Shown: positions 48,374 through 57,395, counted from the stretch's first letter. The stretch: DNA of 64,000 bases from Pseudomonadota bacterium (GCA_021792365.1 JAJYUT010000003.1:744001-808000); one strand, 5' to 3'. Notes: generated by a model not told the origin, from the sequence alone. Made by a program: numbers and translations.

Positions 48374-48394
48374 CTGGTATACCTGTCATACCAG
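48374..48394. promoter_or_regulatory. Palindromic operator upstream of gntR-type gene
   Basis: CTGGTAT, seven bases, ATACCAG: perfect seven-base arms, three bases before the gntR start. The GGTATACC core inside is itself a palindrome, similar in style to NanR GGTATA sites. Confidence 0.65.
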
Positions 48395-49004
48395 TTGGAC
48401 GTGCAAGCTAACGGAATTACCCTAGCGAGTCAAATCGAGAAACTTTGTTGCACCGCACAGCGCTGGCTGGAGCCAGCGCGCTCCTATCTGATGCGTGCCA
48501 GCTTGGCGCTGCAAGGCTGCGAACCAAGCCAGCGAACCGGCATATGGTAGGCGAACTCGTTGCTCTTGCCATTGAGCAGCAGGCCAATCCCAGGGGGGCA
48601 TTTGAGCCGGCGGCCTTCGGCAAGGAGCAGACATCGGTGGTACAATAGCTGTCAGCGCATTGTAGAAGGCCGGCTGGTCGCGCATTCGTTCGCGCTGCGC
48701 AGGCAATCGAGAAGGATGGTCTGGGCGCTTTTGGCTGCACGGTCGTGCGAAGAGTGGGAGATCTCCTCGCCCGATCTGTAGTTCGCGCGCCGGCGAATCA
48801 GATCACGTTCATCCGAGATGATGTAGGTCAGTTCGCATTGCCACTTCCCGAAATGGCGGCGGCGGCACCGGCGGATCGCGTGTGAGCGTGCTTGAGGCCG
48901 GCAATGCCAAAGCCAGTACCAGGGCGAGATGAACCTGCCGGGCCAGGGCCTCGCATGACGTTCTTCGTCCGGTCTGCAATCCAATCGCGGTGGATCGGCG
49001 CGCC
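48395..49004. other. Region of about 610 bases without a convincing gene, possible decayed mobile element
   Basis: No frame here has good ribosome-binding site, family resemblance or length. The strand opposite to 48422-48740 has short overlapping frames whose sequence (for example AYHMPVRW-type and CNKVSRF in alternate frames) reminds me of leftover insertion-sequence ends, but this is a recollection, not a match. Strong dyad at 48460-48479. Composition is slightly less GC-rich than neighbours. Confidence 0.35.
48460..48479. repeat. Strong dyad GCGCTGGCT-GG-AGCCAGCGC
   Basis: Nine-base perfect arms with a two-base centre, in the gene-free stretch. There is no U-tract on either strand. Could be a transposon end, a protein site or a stable RNA hairpin. 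Confidence 0.6.
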
Positions 49005-50306
49005 TCACGGCAGGAAGAGGTAGTTCTCCCAGCTCTTGATCCTGAGCACGATCATGCGCAGGAACGCGAGCGCATGCAGGTGCTCCGTATAGATCGCGAC
49101 AGTGGCCTGAGCGCCGCCCGGCAAGCCCAGCGCTTCGATGTCCGCGCCATACTCGAACACGACCGGAATGCGACCCGGCGCAGTGGCCGCCGTTGCGGTC
49201 CGCAACTGACCGCTGGCGGTGATCTGTCCCTCGGCGGTCGCCGGCAGAACGTGGCTGACGGTCGCGGAAAAGACCCGGCCCGGATAGGCCTTGAACGCCA
49301 GCTCCGCCTGCAATCCCGGCACCAGATCAGCGATCACGTTCTGCGGAAAGGTAGCAACCAAGGCGGGCCGTTCCTGGTGCACGAAGACCATCACCGGCGC
49401 CAGTGGCAGCGTGGTTGTCATCTGGCCTGGCCTCAGCGTGAGCTGAGTCACGTAGCCATCGGACGGCGCGCGCACCGTCGTCTGGTCCAGCTGCCAACGC
49501 TTCATGTTGAGTTCGGCGATCGCCTGCTGGACCTCCGGGTTGACGCCGCCGCTCTCCGATTCCAGCTGGACCCGGATCTCCTCCTCCTGCGCCTCGGCCT
49601 GGCGCAACTGGTCCCGCGTCGCCTGCAGGCTGGCGCCGCCCCCTTTGATCGCTTCTTCCGCCTGGGCGATCACGGATTCGGCTTGGCGCTGCTGTGCGTC
49701 GAGCTGCTCGACCTGCTGGGTCACCTGCTCGAATTTCTGGCGCGGGATCGTGCCCTTTTCGACCAAGTCCTTGTAGCGCGCATAGTCCTTGCGCGCCAAG
49801 GAGAGCTGCGACTTCACCTGGGCCGCAGAGGCACGCGCCTGCTCAAGTTGCTGCCGCGCCTGCCGGTCATAAGCCGATTCCGACGCGAGCACGTCCGCGC
49901 GCGCCCGGTCGCTCGCCGCTTTGGCTCCCGCCAGCCGCTTCTCCAGCTGGCTAAGATTCGTGTTCGCAGCCGCCAGAGCAGCGGCCAGCCGGTCGACCTC
50001 ATATTGATATGGTGCGGCATCGATCTCGAACAGAACGTCGCCCTGGCGCAGGGGAACATTGGCTGCGACCGGTACCGCGACCACTCGCCCACCCACTTGC
50101 GGCACGATCGGTGTCGTCACCGTGTAAAGCCGTCCGTCTGAGGAGGCCGGATGGTATTTCAGCAGCAGGATTGCCATCACGCCCAGGAATGCCACGCCGA
50201 TCAAGATGGCGGTGCAAACTGTGTAGGCGTTGGTCGGAATCAGCTTGAAGCGCTTGAACACCAGCCAGCAGATGAAGCCATATGTGCCGATGACAAGCTC
50301 GATCAT
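49005..50306 (-). CDS. HlyD-family membrane fusion protein (YiaV-like)
   Basis: A 433-residue protein with an N-terminal membrane helix (about residues 30-50). The lipoyl half-motifs VPQVGGRVVAVPVAANVPLRQGDVLFEID and TVRAPSDGYVTQLTLRPGQ flank a long coiled coil (about residues 105-270, with LEKRLAGAKAASDRARAD and QVTQQVEQLDAQQRQAE). A beta-barrel domain follows. It resembles EmrA/YiaV-type adaptors that reach from inner-membrane pumps across the periplasm. The gene is paired with a YiaW-like (DUF3302) protein whose stop overlaps its start by four bases, as in the E. coli yiaVW pair. No pump gene is adjacent. Confidence 0.87.
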   Translation of the reverse strand: MIELVIGTYGFICWLVFKRFKLIPTNAYTVCTAILIGVAFLGVMAILLLKYHPASSDGRLYTVTTPIVPQVGGRVVAVPVAANVPLRQGDVLFEIDAAPYQYEVDRLAAALAAANTNLSQLEKRLAGAKAASDRARADVLASESAYDRQARQQLEQARASAAQVKSQLSLARKDYARYKDLVEKGTIPRQKFEQVTQQVEQLDAQQRQAESVIAQAEEAIKGGGASLQATRDQLRQAEAQEEEIRVQLESESGGVNPEVQQAIAELNMKRWQLDQTTVRAPSDGYVTQLTLRPGQMTTTLPLAPVMVFVHQERPALVATFPQNVIADLVPGLQAELAFKAYPGRVFSATVSHVLPATAEGQITASGQLRTATAATAPGRIPVVFEYGADIEALGLPGGAQATVAIYTEHLHALAFLRMIVLRIKSWENYLFLP

Positions 50307-50647
50307 GGCGCAGTTGCGGGCTGCTGCGCATCGAGATGCGCCTTTACCTCAGCGAGCTCCGTCCGCAAGGCGGCGATCTCGGACCGCAGTGCCTGGTCCC
50401 GTTCGTCGTCCATGCCGAGCGACACGGCGATCGGCTTCGGCTTCATCATCGCCCAGACGAAAACGATCGGCCACATCGCGTGCAGCGTGAACAAGCTGAG
50501 CCAGCAGGCGAGATGGATCGCCTCGGTCTGCGGGTGGTTCCGCTTCTTGGCGATCTGATACGGAATGTCGTGAATATAGATGAAGGTATAGAACACGAGC
50601 GTCAGCCCCATGAGGGTGATGCCCAGTGCCAGATAGTCGAGAAACAT
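50303..50647 (-). CDS. yiaW: DUF3302 (YiaW-like) inner-membrane protein
   Basis: A 114-residue protein with two membrane helices (about residues 3-22 and 48-70) and a C-terminal coiled-coil tail (RDQALRSEIAALRTELAEVKAHLD). The segment FIYIHDIPYQIAKKRNHPQTEAIHLACWLSLFTLHAMWP is the DUF3302 core, matching E. coli YiaW. The start at 50647 (MFLDYLALG) was chosen by that similarity; the frame stays open to 50716. Function unknown; always near HlyD-type YiaV, so probably an accessory of that adaptor. Confidence 0.85.
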   Translation of the reverse strand: MFLDYLALGITLMGLTLVFYTFIYIHDIPYQIAKKRNHPQTEAIHLACWLSLFTLHAMWPIVFVWAMMKPKPIAVSLGMDDERDQALRSEIAALRTELAEVKAHLDAQQPATAP

Positions 50648-50811
50648 CGCAGACTTCCCTCTGCCAACGCATCTCCGATTCCGCGCTTGCTGCACGTTGG
50701 TATTTTTGCCGAGCACTGCGCGCCGACGTTCGAGACGGCGTATGGTTCACTAAGTGGTTCAATTGTTCTACTTTTCGGTGCGACTGTCCAGGCCTTCAGG
50801 CGCCGCCGCTC

Positions 50812-51276
50812 TCAAATGATTCCTCCCTCCAGGCTGGCCGCCATCAGCGCGCCGAGTTCTTCGCATTGCGCGGCGAAGCTCTCCTGCCAATCGCCGCGCA
50901 GGATGAGCGGCGGCTGAACGGCGCGCCAGCGCAGGCCGGTCACTATCGTCTCCACGCCACGCCTGGTGCCCGTGCCGTCGTGGCGACCGCGAATATAGAG
51001 CGCATAGGGCTTGCCCTCGGTTCGGTCCAGGCAGGGATAGTAGGTGCGGTCGAAGAAGTCCTTGAGAGCGCCGCTCATGTAGCCGAGATTCTCGGTGGTG
51101 CCGAGAATGATCGCGTCCGACCACAGGACGGACTCGGCTGAGGCCTCGAACGGCGTCAGCGCCCGCACCTCCACCCCCGTGATCTCCGGCCTGGCCGCGC
51201 CCGCCACGACCGCGTCGCGCAGGCGCAGCGTGTTGACCGATGGCACGTGGGCGACGATGAGCAGGTGCTTGGCCAT
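50812..51276 (-). CDS. Flavodoxin-like NAD(P)H-dependent FMN reductase
   Basis: A 154-residue flavodoxin-fold protein. It begins KHLLIVAHVPSVNTLRLRDAVVAG; the FMN phosphate loop is atypical (AHVPSVNTLR in place of TSTGNT). A second flavin segment is GTTENLGYMSGALKDFFDRTYY, typical of the NADPH-dependent FMN reductase family (PF03358). Such proteins reduce quinones or flavins. An AAGGAA lies 13 bases before the ATG. It is divergent from the AI-2E transporter gene, separated by 175 bases. Confidence 0.82.
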   Translation of the reverse strand: MAKHLLIVAHVPSVNTLRLRDAVVAGAARPEITGVEVRALTPFEASAESVLWSDAIILGTTENLGYMSGALKDFFDRTYYPCLDRTEGKPYALYIRGRHDGTGTRRGVETIVTGLRWRAVQPPLILRGDWQESFAAQCEELGALMAASLEGGII

Positions 51277-51358
51277 GACGCGCCGGGTTCCTTCGATCGC
51301 CGCCGCACTATCCGTCCCAGGACGTGGCGGATCAAGGCCTTGGCGGCCCGGGCCCGAC

Positions 51359-51384
51359 GGAACCAACGCTCTCCCCGCGCCGTT
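51359..51384 (+). promoter_or_regulatory. EcfG-type general-stress promoter for the AI-2E family transporter
   Basis: GGAAC (51359-51363), 17 bases, CGTT (51381-51384): exact match to consensus. The minus-10 lies 67 bases upstream of the chosen start at 51452. Confidence 0.6.
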
Positions 51385-51451
51385 GATGAGGGCAGCATTG
51401 CCCGCGTCGGTGGACATGAGCGCGACGTCGAATGGAGTCCATGGCGGACCA

Positions 51452-52591
51452 GTGAACAGAACCGCCGAGACGGAAGCACGGGCCGACACGCCGCAGGAAA
51501 ACACGGCGCAGCACGCCGAAGAAGAGGCCGTGGAGCAGATCGGCCGCACGGTGAACGTGCAGACGGTCTTCCTGGGGATCATTGCGTGCCTGCTGGTGCT
51601 CTATACGCTCTACGCAGCCCGCACCGTGGCGATCCCGCTTGTCCTGGCCTGTGTGCTCAACCTGGTCCTGACGCCGGTTGTGCTGGCGCTCGCCCGCGCG
51701 CGGATTCCAGAGCCGGTCGGCGCCGGCCTGGTGGTGTTCGCGTTCCTTGCGCTGCTCGGCCTCGGGCTCTCGACCTTGGCGGAGCCGGCCGCCGGCTGGC
51801 TGCGCCGCCTGCCCTTCATCATCGATCAGTTGGGCGAGCGACTCGACGTCCTGCGGGCGCCGGCCGACCAGCTCAAGAGGGCGGAGGAGGCGCTGACCAA
51901 TCTCGGCGGCGAGGAAACCGGAGAGGAGGTAACGCGCGTCGCCGTGGCGCAGCAGACCACCTTGCGTGCGATCCTGCTCAACGAGACCACGCGCTTCGGC
52001 ATCGGCGCGGTGGCGACGCTGGTGCTGCTCTATTTCATGCTGGCGATGGGCGACAAGTTCCTGCGCCACCTGGTCGCGGCGCTGCCGGACTTCCATGCCA
52101 AGAAGCAGGCGGTCGAAATCGCGCACCAGCTGCAGAGCGACATGTCCCATTACCTGCTGACTGTGACCGCGATCAATATCGGGCTCGGCGCTGTCGTCGC
52201 CGGCGCCATGCTGGCGACCGGCATGCCCAACCCGCTGCTGTGGGGCGCCATGGCAGGCGTCCTCAACTGTATCCCGTTCCTCGGCCACACGGTCTCCGCG
52301 ATCATCGTCGCGGTGGTGGCGCTGCTCAGCTTTCCCGAGCTTGGCGACGCGCTGATCCCGCCCGGCCTTTTCATCGTGATCGCGGCGCTCGAGGGGAACG
52401 TGATCACCCCGATGATCCTGGCGCGGCGCTTGACCCTCAATCCGGTCGCCGTGGTCGCGGCGCTCCTCATCTGGGGCTGGATGTGGGGCATCATCGGCAT
52501 GCTGCTGGCGGTGCCTCTTCTGGTGGTGATGAAGATCGCCTGCGACCAGATCGGGCCGCTGAAGCCGGTCGGCGAGTTCCTGGGCAGCTAG
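51452..52591 (+). CDS. AI-2E/PerM-family membrane transporter
   Basis: A 379-residue integral membrane protein with about eight helices. After a hydrophilic start come helices at VFLGIIACLLVLYTLY and VLNLVLTPVVLAL, a cytoplasmic loop (about residues 110-180) and the family block in the second half: PNPLLWGAMAGVLNCIPFLGHTVSAIIV, GNVITPMILARRLTLNPVAVV and the closing MLLAVPLLVVMKIACDQI. The family includes TqsA (AI-2 export) and ion/Na transporters, so function cannot be fixed. Start: GTG 51452 by position; ATG 51416 would add 12 residues. An exact EcfG-type promoter precedes it. Confidence 0.83.
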   Translation: MNRTAETEARADTPQENTAQHAEEEAVEQIGRTVNVQTVFLGIIACLLVLYTLYAARTVAIPLVLACVLNLVLTPVVLALARARIPEPVGAGLVVFAFLALLGLGLSTLAEPAAGWLRRLPFIIDQLGERLDVLRAPADQLKRAEEALTNLGGEETGEEVTRVAVAQQTTLRAILLNETTRFGIGAVATLVLLYFMLAMGDKFLRHLVAALPDFHAKKQAVEIAHQLQSDMSHYLLTVTAINIGLGAVVAGAMLATGMPNPLLWGAMAGVLNCIPFLGHTVSAIIVAVVALLSFPELGDALIPPGLFIVIAALEGNVITPMILARRLTLNPVAVVAALLIWGWMWGIIGMLLAVPLLVVMKIACDQIGPLKPVGEFLGS

Positions 52592-52622
52592 CTGGGCCCC
52601 CGGGAACACCGTTTCCAGCCAC

Positions 52623-52640
52623 ACCAATTCCAGTATTGGT
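52623..52640. promoter_or_regulatory. Inverted repeat upstream of TRAP operon, site 1
   Basis: ACCAAT, six bases, ATTGGT: perfect six-base arms, 139 bases upstream of the dctP start. Style similar to GntR/FadR-type operators. Confidence 0.45.
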
Positions 52641-52659
52641 CGGGGGCAGGCAAATCCGC

Positions 52660-52683
52660 CAAAGGTCGAAAGCGTGACCTTTG
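52660..52683. promoter_or_regulatory. Inverted repeat upstream of TRAP operon, site 2
   Basis: CAAAGGTC, eight bases, GACCTTTG: perfect eight-base arms, about 96 bases upstream of dctP. Either an operator or a hairpin that ends read-through from the AI-2E gene. Confidence 0.5.
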
Positions 52684-52778
52684 CCGTTTCCATTGCCGGC
52701 CGTTCTGTGCATTATCTGGAAAAACAACAAACAACCCGCCAAAGACGGGAAAACACAAATAACCGGTGGAGGAAAATC

Positions 52779-53912
52779 ATGACGGGCACTCAACAATCAA
52801 AATCGCGCCGCGCCTTCTTGAAGGGCGGCGGCATCGTCGCCGGCGGCGCGGCGGCTTCGGTCATCGCGGCTCCCACGGTCGTGGCGCAAAGCCCGGTGGT
52901 CATCAAGATGCAGTCCTCGTGGCCGGCATCGGACGCGTTCCACGAGATGGCTGGGCAATATGCCAAGCTGGTCGAGGCGACCTCAGGCGGGCGGCTGAAG
53001 ATCGATCTGCTGCCGGCCGGCGCCGTCGTCGGCGCGTTCCAGGTCATCGACGCAGTCAATGACGGCGTGATCGACGCGTCTCACACGGTTCCGGTCTATT
53101 GGTACGGCAAGCACAAGGCTGCCTCTTTCTTCGGAACGGGCCCGGTCTGGGGCGGCAGCGCCACCACCATGCTGGCGTGGTTCCATGTCGGCGGAGGCAA
53201 GGAGTTCTACCGCGAGCTGACGCAGGACATCCTGGGACTGAACATGATCGGCTTCATGGGCTTCCCGATGCCCGCGCAGCCGCTCGGCTGGTTCAAGAAC
53301 CCCATCACCGCCGCAGATCAGCTGAAAGGCCTCAAGTATCGCAGCGTCGGATTGGCCGCCGACCTGTTCCAGCAGATGGGCATGAGCGTCGCGCAGCTTC
53401 CCGGCGGCGAAATCGTACCAGCGATGGAGCGCGGCGTCATTGACGCGTTCGAGTTTAACAACCCGACGTCCGACATGCGGTTCGGCGCCCATGATGTCGC
53501 CAAGAACTACGCGCTCGGCTCCTATCACCAGGCGAGCGAGTGCTTCGAGTTCCAGTTCAACAAGGACTTCTTCGAAGATCTGGACCCGGACCTTCAGGCA
53601 ATCCTGCAGCACTGCGTCGATGCGGCCAGCAGCGTGAACACCTACTGGGCGCTGAAGCAGTACTCCGACGATCTGGCGAAGCTCCAGAGCGAGCATGGCG
53701 TGAAAGCCCTGCGCACCTCCAAGGAGATCCTGGATGCGCAGCTCGTCGCCTGGGACACGCTGATCGAGCAGCTTGGCCAGGACGAGTTCATGAAGCGCAT
53801 CATGGACAGCCAGAAGCAGTTCGTGGAGAAGGTCGTGTTCTACGAACTGATGAACGCGCCCGACTACGTGCTTGCCTACAATCACTACTATCCGGGCAAG
53901 ATTGCGCTATAG
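52779..53912 (+). CDS. TRAP transporter substrate-binding protein (DctP type), Tat exported
   Basis: A 377-residue solute-binding protein. A twin-arginine signal is clear (SRRAFLKGGGIVAGG, Arg10-Arg11), with a hydrophobic core and cleavage near VVAQS. The mature domain shows SSWPASDAFHEMAGQYAKLVEATSGGRLKIDLLPAG and the DctP Arg-containing cleft LKGLKYRSVGLAADLFQQMG (the Arg normally binds a carboxylate). It delivers an organic acid or acid amide to the DctQM permease. GGTGGAGGA precedes the ATG. Two inverted repeats lie upstream. The amidase two genes downstream suggests that the transported solute may be an amide. Confidence 0.9.
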   Translation: MTGTQQSKSRRAFLKGGGIVAGGAAASVIAAPTVVAQSPVVIKMQSSWPASDAFHEMAGQYAKLVEATSGGRLKIDLLPAGAVVGAFQVIDAVNDGVIDASHTVPVYWYGKHKAASFFGTGPVWGGSATTMLAWFHVGGGKEFYRELTQDILGLNMIGFMGFPMPAQPLGWFKNPITAADQLKGLKYRSVGLAADLFQQMGMSVAQLPGGEIVPAMERGVIDAFEFNNPTSDMRFGAHDVAKNYALGSYHQASECFEFQFNKDFFEDLDPDLQAILQHCVDAASSVNTYWALKQYSDDLAKLQSEHGVKALRTSKEILDAQLVAWDTLIEQLGQDEFMKRIMDSQKQFVEKVVFYELMNAPDYVLAYNHYYPGKIAL

Positions 53913-53997
53913 TATGGCTTGTTAGCGAAGTCCGACCCGGCGGGGCCGCGATGCCGCGCCGGGTCGGATGGCATTCGGCCGCAGGGTTGCAGCAGAC

Positions 53998-54633
53998 ATG
54001 AACCGCTTTATCGACTTCGCCGATCGGCTGTCCGCCTGGTTCGGCAAGGCATTTGCCTGGGCCATCATGGTGATGACGCTCGGGGTCGGCTACGAGGTGG
54101 TGGTGCGCCGCCTGCTCAACGCACCGACGTCCTGGGCGTTCGACGTGTCGTATATCATGTACGGCACGCTTTTCATGATGGGCGGCGCCTATACCCTCTC
54201 GCGCAACGGCCATGTGCGCGGCGACTTCGTCTACCGGCTTTGGAAGCCCCGGACGCAGGCCATCGTCGAACTGATTCTTTATTTCATCTTCTTCTTTCCA
54301 GGAGTCACCGCCCTCGTCGTGACCGGCTGGAAATATGCCGCCCGCTCGTGGGGCTATGGCGAGGTCAGCGTGAACAGTCCGGCCGGAATTCCGATCTTCC
54401 AGTTCAAGAGCATCATCTTTGCGGCCGGCCTCCTCCTCTTTATACAGGGCATTGCACAGGTCATGCGCTGCATCAAGTGCATGCGCGACGGCTACTGGAC
54501 CCATGCTGCGGATGATGTCGAGGAGACCGAGGTGCGATTGATGCGGGGTGAAACGAGCGAGGTCTTGGAAGGGGGTGCCGCCGAAGCCGTCGACGTCGTC
54601 TCGCCCGATGATGAGCGGGAGATGCGGCGATGA
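53998..54633 (+). CDS. TRAP transporter small permease (DctQ type)
   Basis: A 211-residue inner-membrane protein with four helices (first at FAWAIMVMTLGVGYEVVVRRL). RNGHVRGDFVY matches the DctQ family HxRxD motif (H-V-R-G-D). The C-terminus adds about 45 hydrophilic acidic residues beyond typical DctQ. It pairs with the large permease, whose ATG overlaps its stop by four bases. ATG 53998 is preferred over 53968 because it fits the family start, though its ribosome-binding site is weak. Confidence 0.86.
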   Translation: MNRFIDFADRLSAWFGKAFAWAIMVMTLGVGYEVVVRRLLNAPTSWAFDVSYIMYGTLFMMGGAYTLSRNGHVRGDFVYRLWKPRTQAIVELILYFIFFFPGVTALVVTGWKYAARSWGYGEVSVNSPAGIPIFQFKSIIFAAGLLLFIQGIAQVMRCIKCMRDGYWTHAADDVEETEVRLMRGETSEVLEGGAAEAVDVVSPDDEREMRR

Positions 54634-56048
54634 GTGATCCACAAATCGCCCTGTTCATGCTGGGCGCCTTCATCTTCATCATTCTGCTCGGCTTCCCGAT
54701 CGCATTCACCTTGATGGCCATGGGCGTCGGCTTCGGCTACTACGCCTATTTCGACGCCGCCCGCATGTGGCGCAGCTACAACCGGGCTGTCGAGGGCGGC
54801 GCGGATACCTGGACGCTCATCGAGACTTGGGTCTCCGGGTTCTTCAACAATCGCATATTCGATCTTTTCATCAACCAGACCTTCTCGGTGATGGCGAACG
54901 ACGTGCTGACGGCCGTGCCGCTGTTCCTCTTCATGGGCTACATCGTGGAGCGCGCCAACATCGTCAGCCGCCTGTTCTCGACGCTCAACATCGCGGCCAG
55001 GCACGTACCAGGTTCGATGGCCGTGGCGGCGCTGATAACCTGCACATTGTTTGCAACCGCGACCGGCATCGTCGGTGCCGTCGTGACGCTGATGGGCCTG
55101 CTCGCTTTCCCGGCCATGCTGAAGGCGCGCTATGACCCCAGCTTCGCCAGCGGCGTCATCTGCGCGGGCGGCACGCTTGGCATCCTCATTCCGCCTTCGA
55201 TCATGCTGATCGTATACGCAGCATCGTCGGGAGTTTCGATTGTCCAGCTCTATGCCGGTGCGCTGCTTCCGGGGCTCCTCCTGTCTGGACTCTACCTCGT
55301 CTACATCGTCGCGCGGTCGACGCTGCAGCCGCATCTGGCGCCGAAACCGCCGAAGGAAGAGACAGCCGTGCCACTGGGGCAGATCGTCCTGCTGCTGCTG
55401 ACGTCTTTCTTCCCGCTCGCCATCCTGATCATGGCGGTCCTCGGCGCAATCTTCTTCGGCTGGGCAACGCCGTCCGAGGCAGCGGCTGTCGGCGCGATCG
55501 GCGGCCTGCTGCTCGCCCTCGCCTACCGGGCGCTGACTTGGCAACGGCTGCGCGAGTCCGTCTATCTGACCGTTCGCACCACGGCCATGGTGTGCTGGTT
55601 GTTCGTCGGGTCGTGGACCTTTGCCTCGGTGTTCTCGTATCTGGGCGGCGAGCAGATCATTACCGAATTCGTCACCGGCCTCGACATCTCGCCGCTGATG
55701 TTTCTCATCCTGGCCCAGATCATCATCTTCCTCCTGGGCTGGCCATTGGAATGGTCGGAGATCATCATCATCTTCATTCCGATCTTCCTGCCCCTGCTGC
55801 CGCATTTCGGCATCGATCCGCTGTTCTTCGGGATCTTGGTGGCGCTCAATCTGCAGACCTCCTTCCTGACACCACCGATGGCAATGTCCGCTTACTACCT
55901 CAAGGGAATCGCACCGCCGTTCGTGCAATTGGTCCAGATCTTCCGCGGCTGCATGCCGTTCCTGGCGCTGGTCCTGCTCGCCATGATCATGGTGTACGTG
56001 TTCCCGGACCTCGTCTTCTACCTGCCCAACCTGATCTACGGGCGTTGA
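54630..56048 (+). CDS. TRAP transporter large permease (DctM type)
   Basis: A 472-residue integral membrane protein with about 12 helices, from the ion-transporter-like DctM family. Recognisable blocks are AVPLFLFMGYIVERANI, FATATGIVGAVVTLMG, CAGGTLGILIPPSIMLIVYAASSGVS and the C-terminal repeat FFGILVALNLQTSFLTPPMAM. An insertion of about 35 residues after residue 30 distinguishes it from the shortest members. It forms the sodium-driven translocation pathway with DctQ and accepts solute from the DctP protein. Confidence 0.9.
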   Translation: MSDPQIALFMLGAFIFIILLGFPIAFTLMAMGVGFGYYAYFDAARMWRSYNRAVEGGADTWTLIETWVSGFFNNRIFDLFINQTFSVMANDVLTAVPLFLFMGYIVERANIVSRLFSTLNIAARHVPGSMAVAALITCTLFATATGIVGAVVTLMGLLAFPAMLKARYDPSFASGVICAGGTLGILIPPSIMLIVYAASSGVSIVQLYAGALLPGLLLSGLYLVYIVARSTLQPHLAPKPPKEETAVPLGQIVLLLLTSFFPLAILIMAVLGAIFFGWATPSEAAAVGAIGGLLLALAYRALTWQRLRESVYLTVRTTAMVCWLFVGSWTFASVFSYLGGEQIITEFVTGLDISPLMFLILAQIIIFLLGWPLEWSEIIIIFIPIFLPLLPHFGIDPLFFGILVALNLQTSFLTPPMAMSAYYLKGIAPPFVQLVQIFRGCMPFLALVLLAMIMVYVFPDLVFYLPNLIYGR

Positions 56049-56055
56049 GGGCGGC

Positions 56056-57393
56056 ATGACTGCGGACTTGGCCGATCTCGGCGCGTTCGAGGCAAGAGCC
56101 CGCATGGAGCGGGGCGAGATGCGCGCCGCGGATTTCATCGAGGCGCAGCTTGGCCGCATCGCGGCCAAGGATCCTGCCATCGAGGCCTTCGCCTTCTTCG
56201 ATCCGGCACTGCCGCGCGCGGCCGCCAAAAATTGCGATGACTACCGCACCAGCGGACGCCCGATCGGCGCCCTGCACGGGCTCAGCGTCGGTCTGAAGGA
56301 CATCATCGATACCGCAGACATGCCGACGGAGAACGGCACGCCGATCGACGCCGGCCGCCGGCCGGGCAAGGACGCCGTCATCGTACGCCGCCTGCGCGAG
56401 GCCGGCGCCGTCCTGATGGGCAAGACGGTGACGACAGAGCTGGCTTATGCCCACCCCGGAAAGACCCGGAACCCGCACGACCCCAACCGCACGCCGGGCG
56501 GATCCTCCTCCGGTTCCGCGGCCGCGGTCGCGGCGGGCATGGTATCGTTCGCCATCGGAACCCAGACCTTCGGATCGGTGATCCGGCCGGCCTCGTTCTG
56601 CGGCGTAGTCGGCTTCAAGCCGACACATGGCCTGGTTCCGCGCACCGGCGTGCGCCTGCTTGCCGGTCCGCTTGACACGGTCGGCGTGTTCGCGCGCAGC
56701 GTGACCGACGCGGCAATGATCGCCGATGTGCTGGCGGGTCACGATCCCGGCGATGCGGACACGCGGCTGATGCCGCCGCCGCGCCTGCTCGATATCGCAC
56801 GGACCGATCCGCCGGTGCGCCCCGACATCGCCTTCGTGAAATCGCCGGTCTGGGACCAGGCGGAGCCGGAGACACAGGAGGGTTTCCGTGAGCTGGTCGA
56901 GGCGCTGGGAGAGCGCTGCGCCGAGGTTACCCTGCCGGAGGTATTCGGAGAGTGGCTCGGCGCGCACCGGTCCCTGATGCAGGCTGGCATGGCGCGCAAT
57001 CTCAGCCCCTACTACCAGAAGTCCAAGGACCGGCTGAGCCCGGCCATGCGCGCCATCATCGAGGATGGCCTGAAGGTGAGCGCGGTCGACTATCTGACGG
57101 CGCTGGACTGGCGCGAGTCGCTGAACAACGGCCTCGAGCAACTGTTCGAGCGCTATGACGCGATCGTCACGCCCGCCGCGCCCGGCGAGGCGCCGCGCGG
57201 ACTGGACTCCACGGGCAACCCGGTCTTCAATGGCCTTTGGACCCTATGCGGCGTTCCGGCGATCACGGTGCCATTGCTCACCGGCTCCAACGGATTGCCG
57301 GTGGGCGTGCAACTGGTCGGACGTCGGGGCGAGGATGCAAGACTGTTGCGGACCGCGCGCTGGCTGGTGAGCGAAATCGAGAAGGTACTGTAG
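56056..57393 (+). CDS. Amidase (amidase signature family)
   Basis: A 445-residue amidase with the complete Ser-cisSer-Lys triad: Lys81 (GLSVGLKDIID), cis-Ser150 (NRTPGGSSSGSAA) and nucleophile Ser174 (TQTFGSVIRPASFCG). The spacings of 69 and 24 residues agree with the family. No signal peptide is present, so it is cytoplasmic. It lies 7 bases after the TRAP large permease and is likely co-transcribed, pointing to import and hydrolysis of an amide (aryl or acyl amide, or a biuret/carbamate type) as one system. It could also be a GatA-like or urea-amidolyase-related enzyme; specificity is undetermined. Confidence 0.87.
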   Translation: MTADLADLGAFEARARMERGEMRAADFIEAQLGRIAAKDPAIEAFAFFDPALPRAAAKNCDDYRTSGRPIGALHGLSVGLKDIIDTADMPTENGTPIDAGRRPGKDAVIVRRLREAGAVLMGKTVTTELAYAHPGKTRNPHDPNRTPGGSSSGSAAAVAAGMVSFAIGTQTFGSVIRPASFCGVVGFKPTHGLVPRTGVRLLAGPLDTVGVFARSVTDAAMIADVLAGHDPGDADTRLMPPPRLLDIARTDPPVRPDIAFVKSPVWDQAEPETQEGFRELVEALGERCAEVTLPEVFGEWLGAHRSLMQAGMARNLSPYYQKSKDRLSPAMRAIIEDGLKVSAVDYLTALDWRESLNNGLEQLFERYDAIVTPAAPGEAPRGLDSTGNPVFNGLWTLCGVPAITVPLLTGSNGLPVGVQLVGRRGEDARLLRTARWLVSEIEKVL

Positions 57394-57395
57394 CG

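Noticed and set aside
48422-48706. Minus-strand 94-residue frame in the gene-free stretch
   Set aside because: No ribosome-binding site, no recognisable domain, and another overlapping frame of similar quality; not called as a gene.
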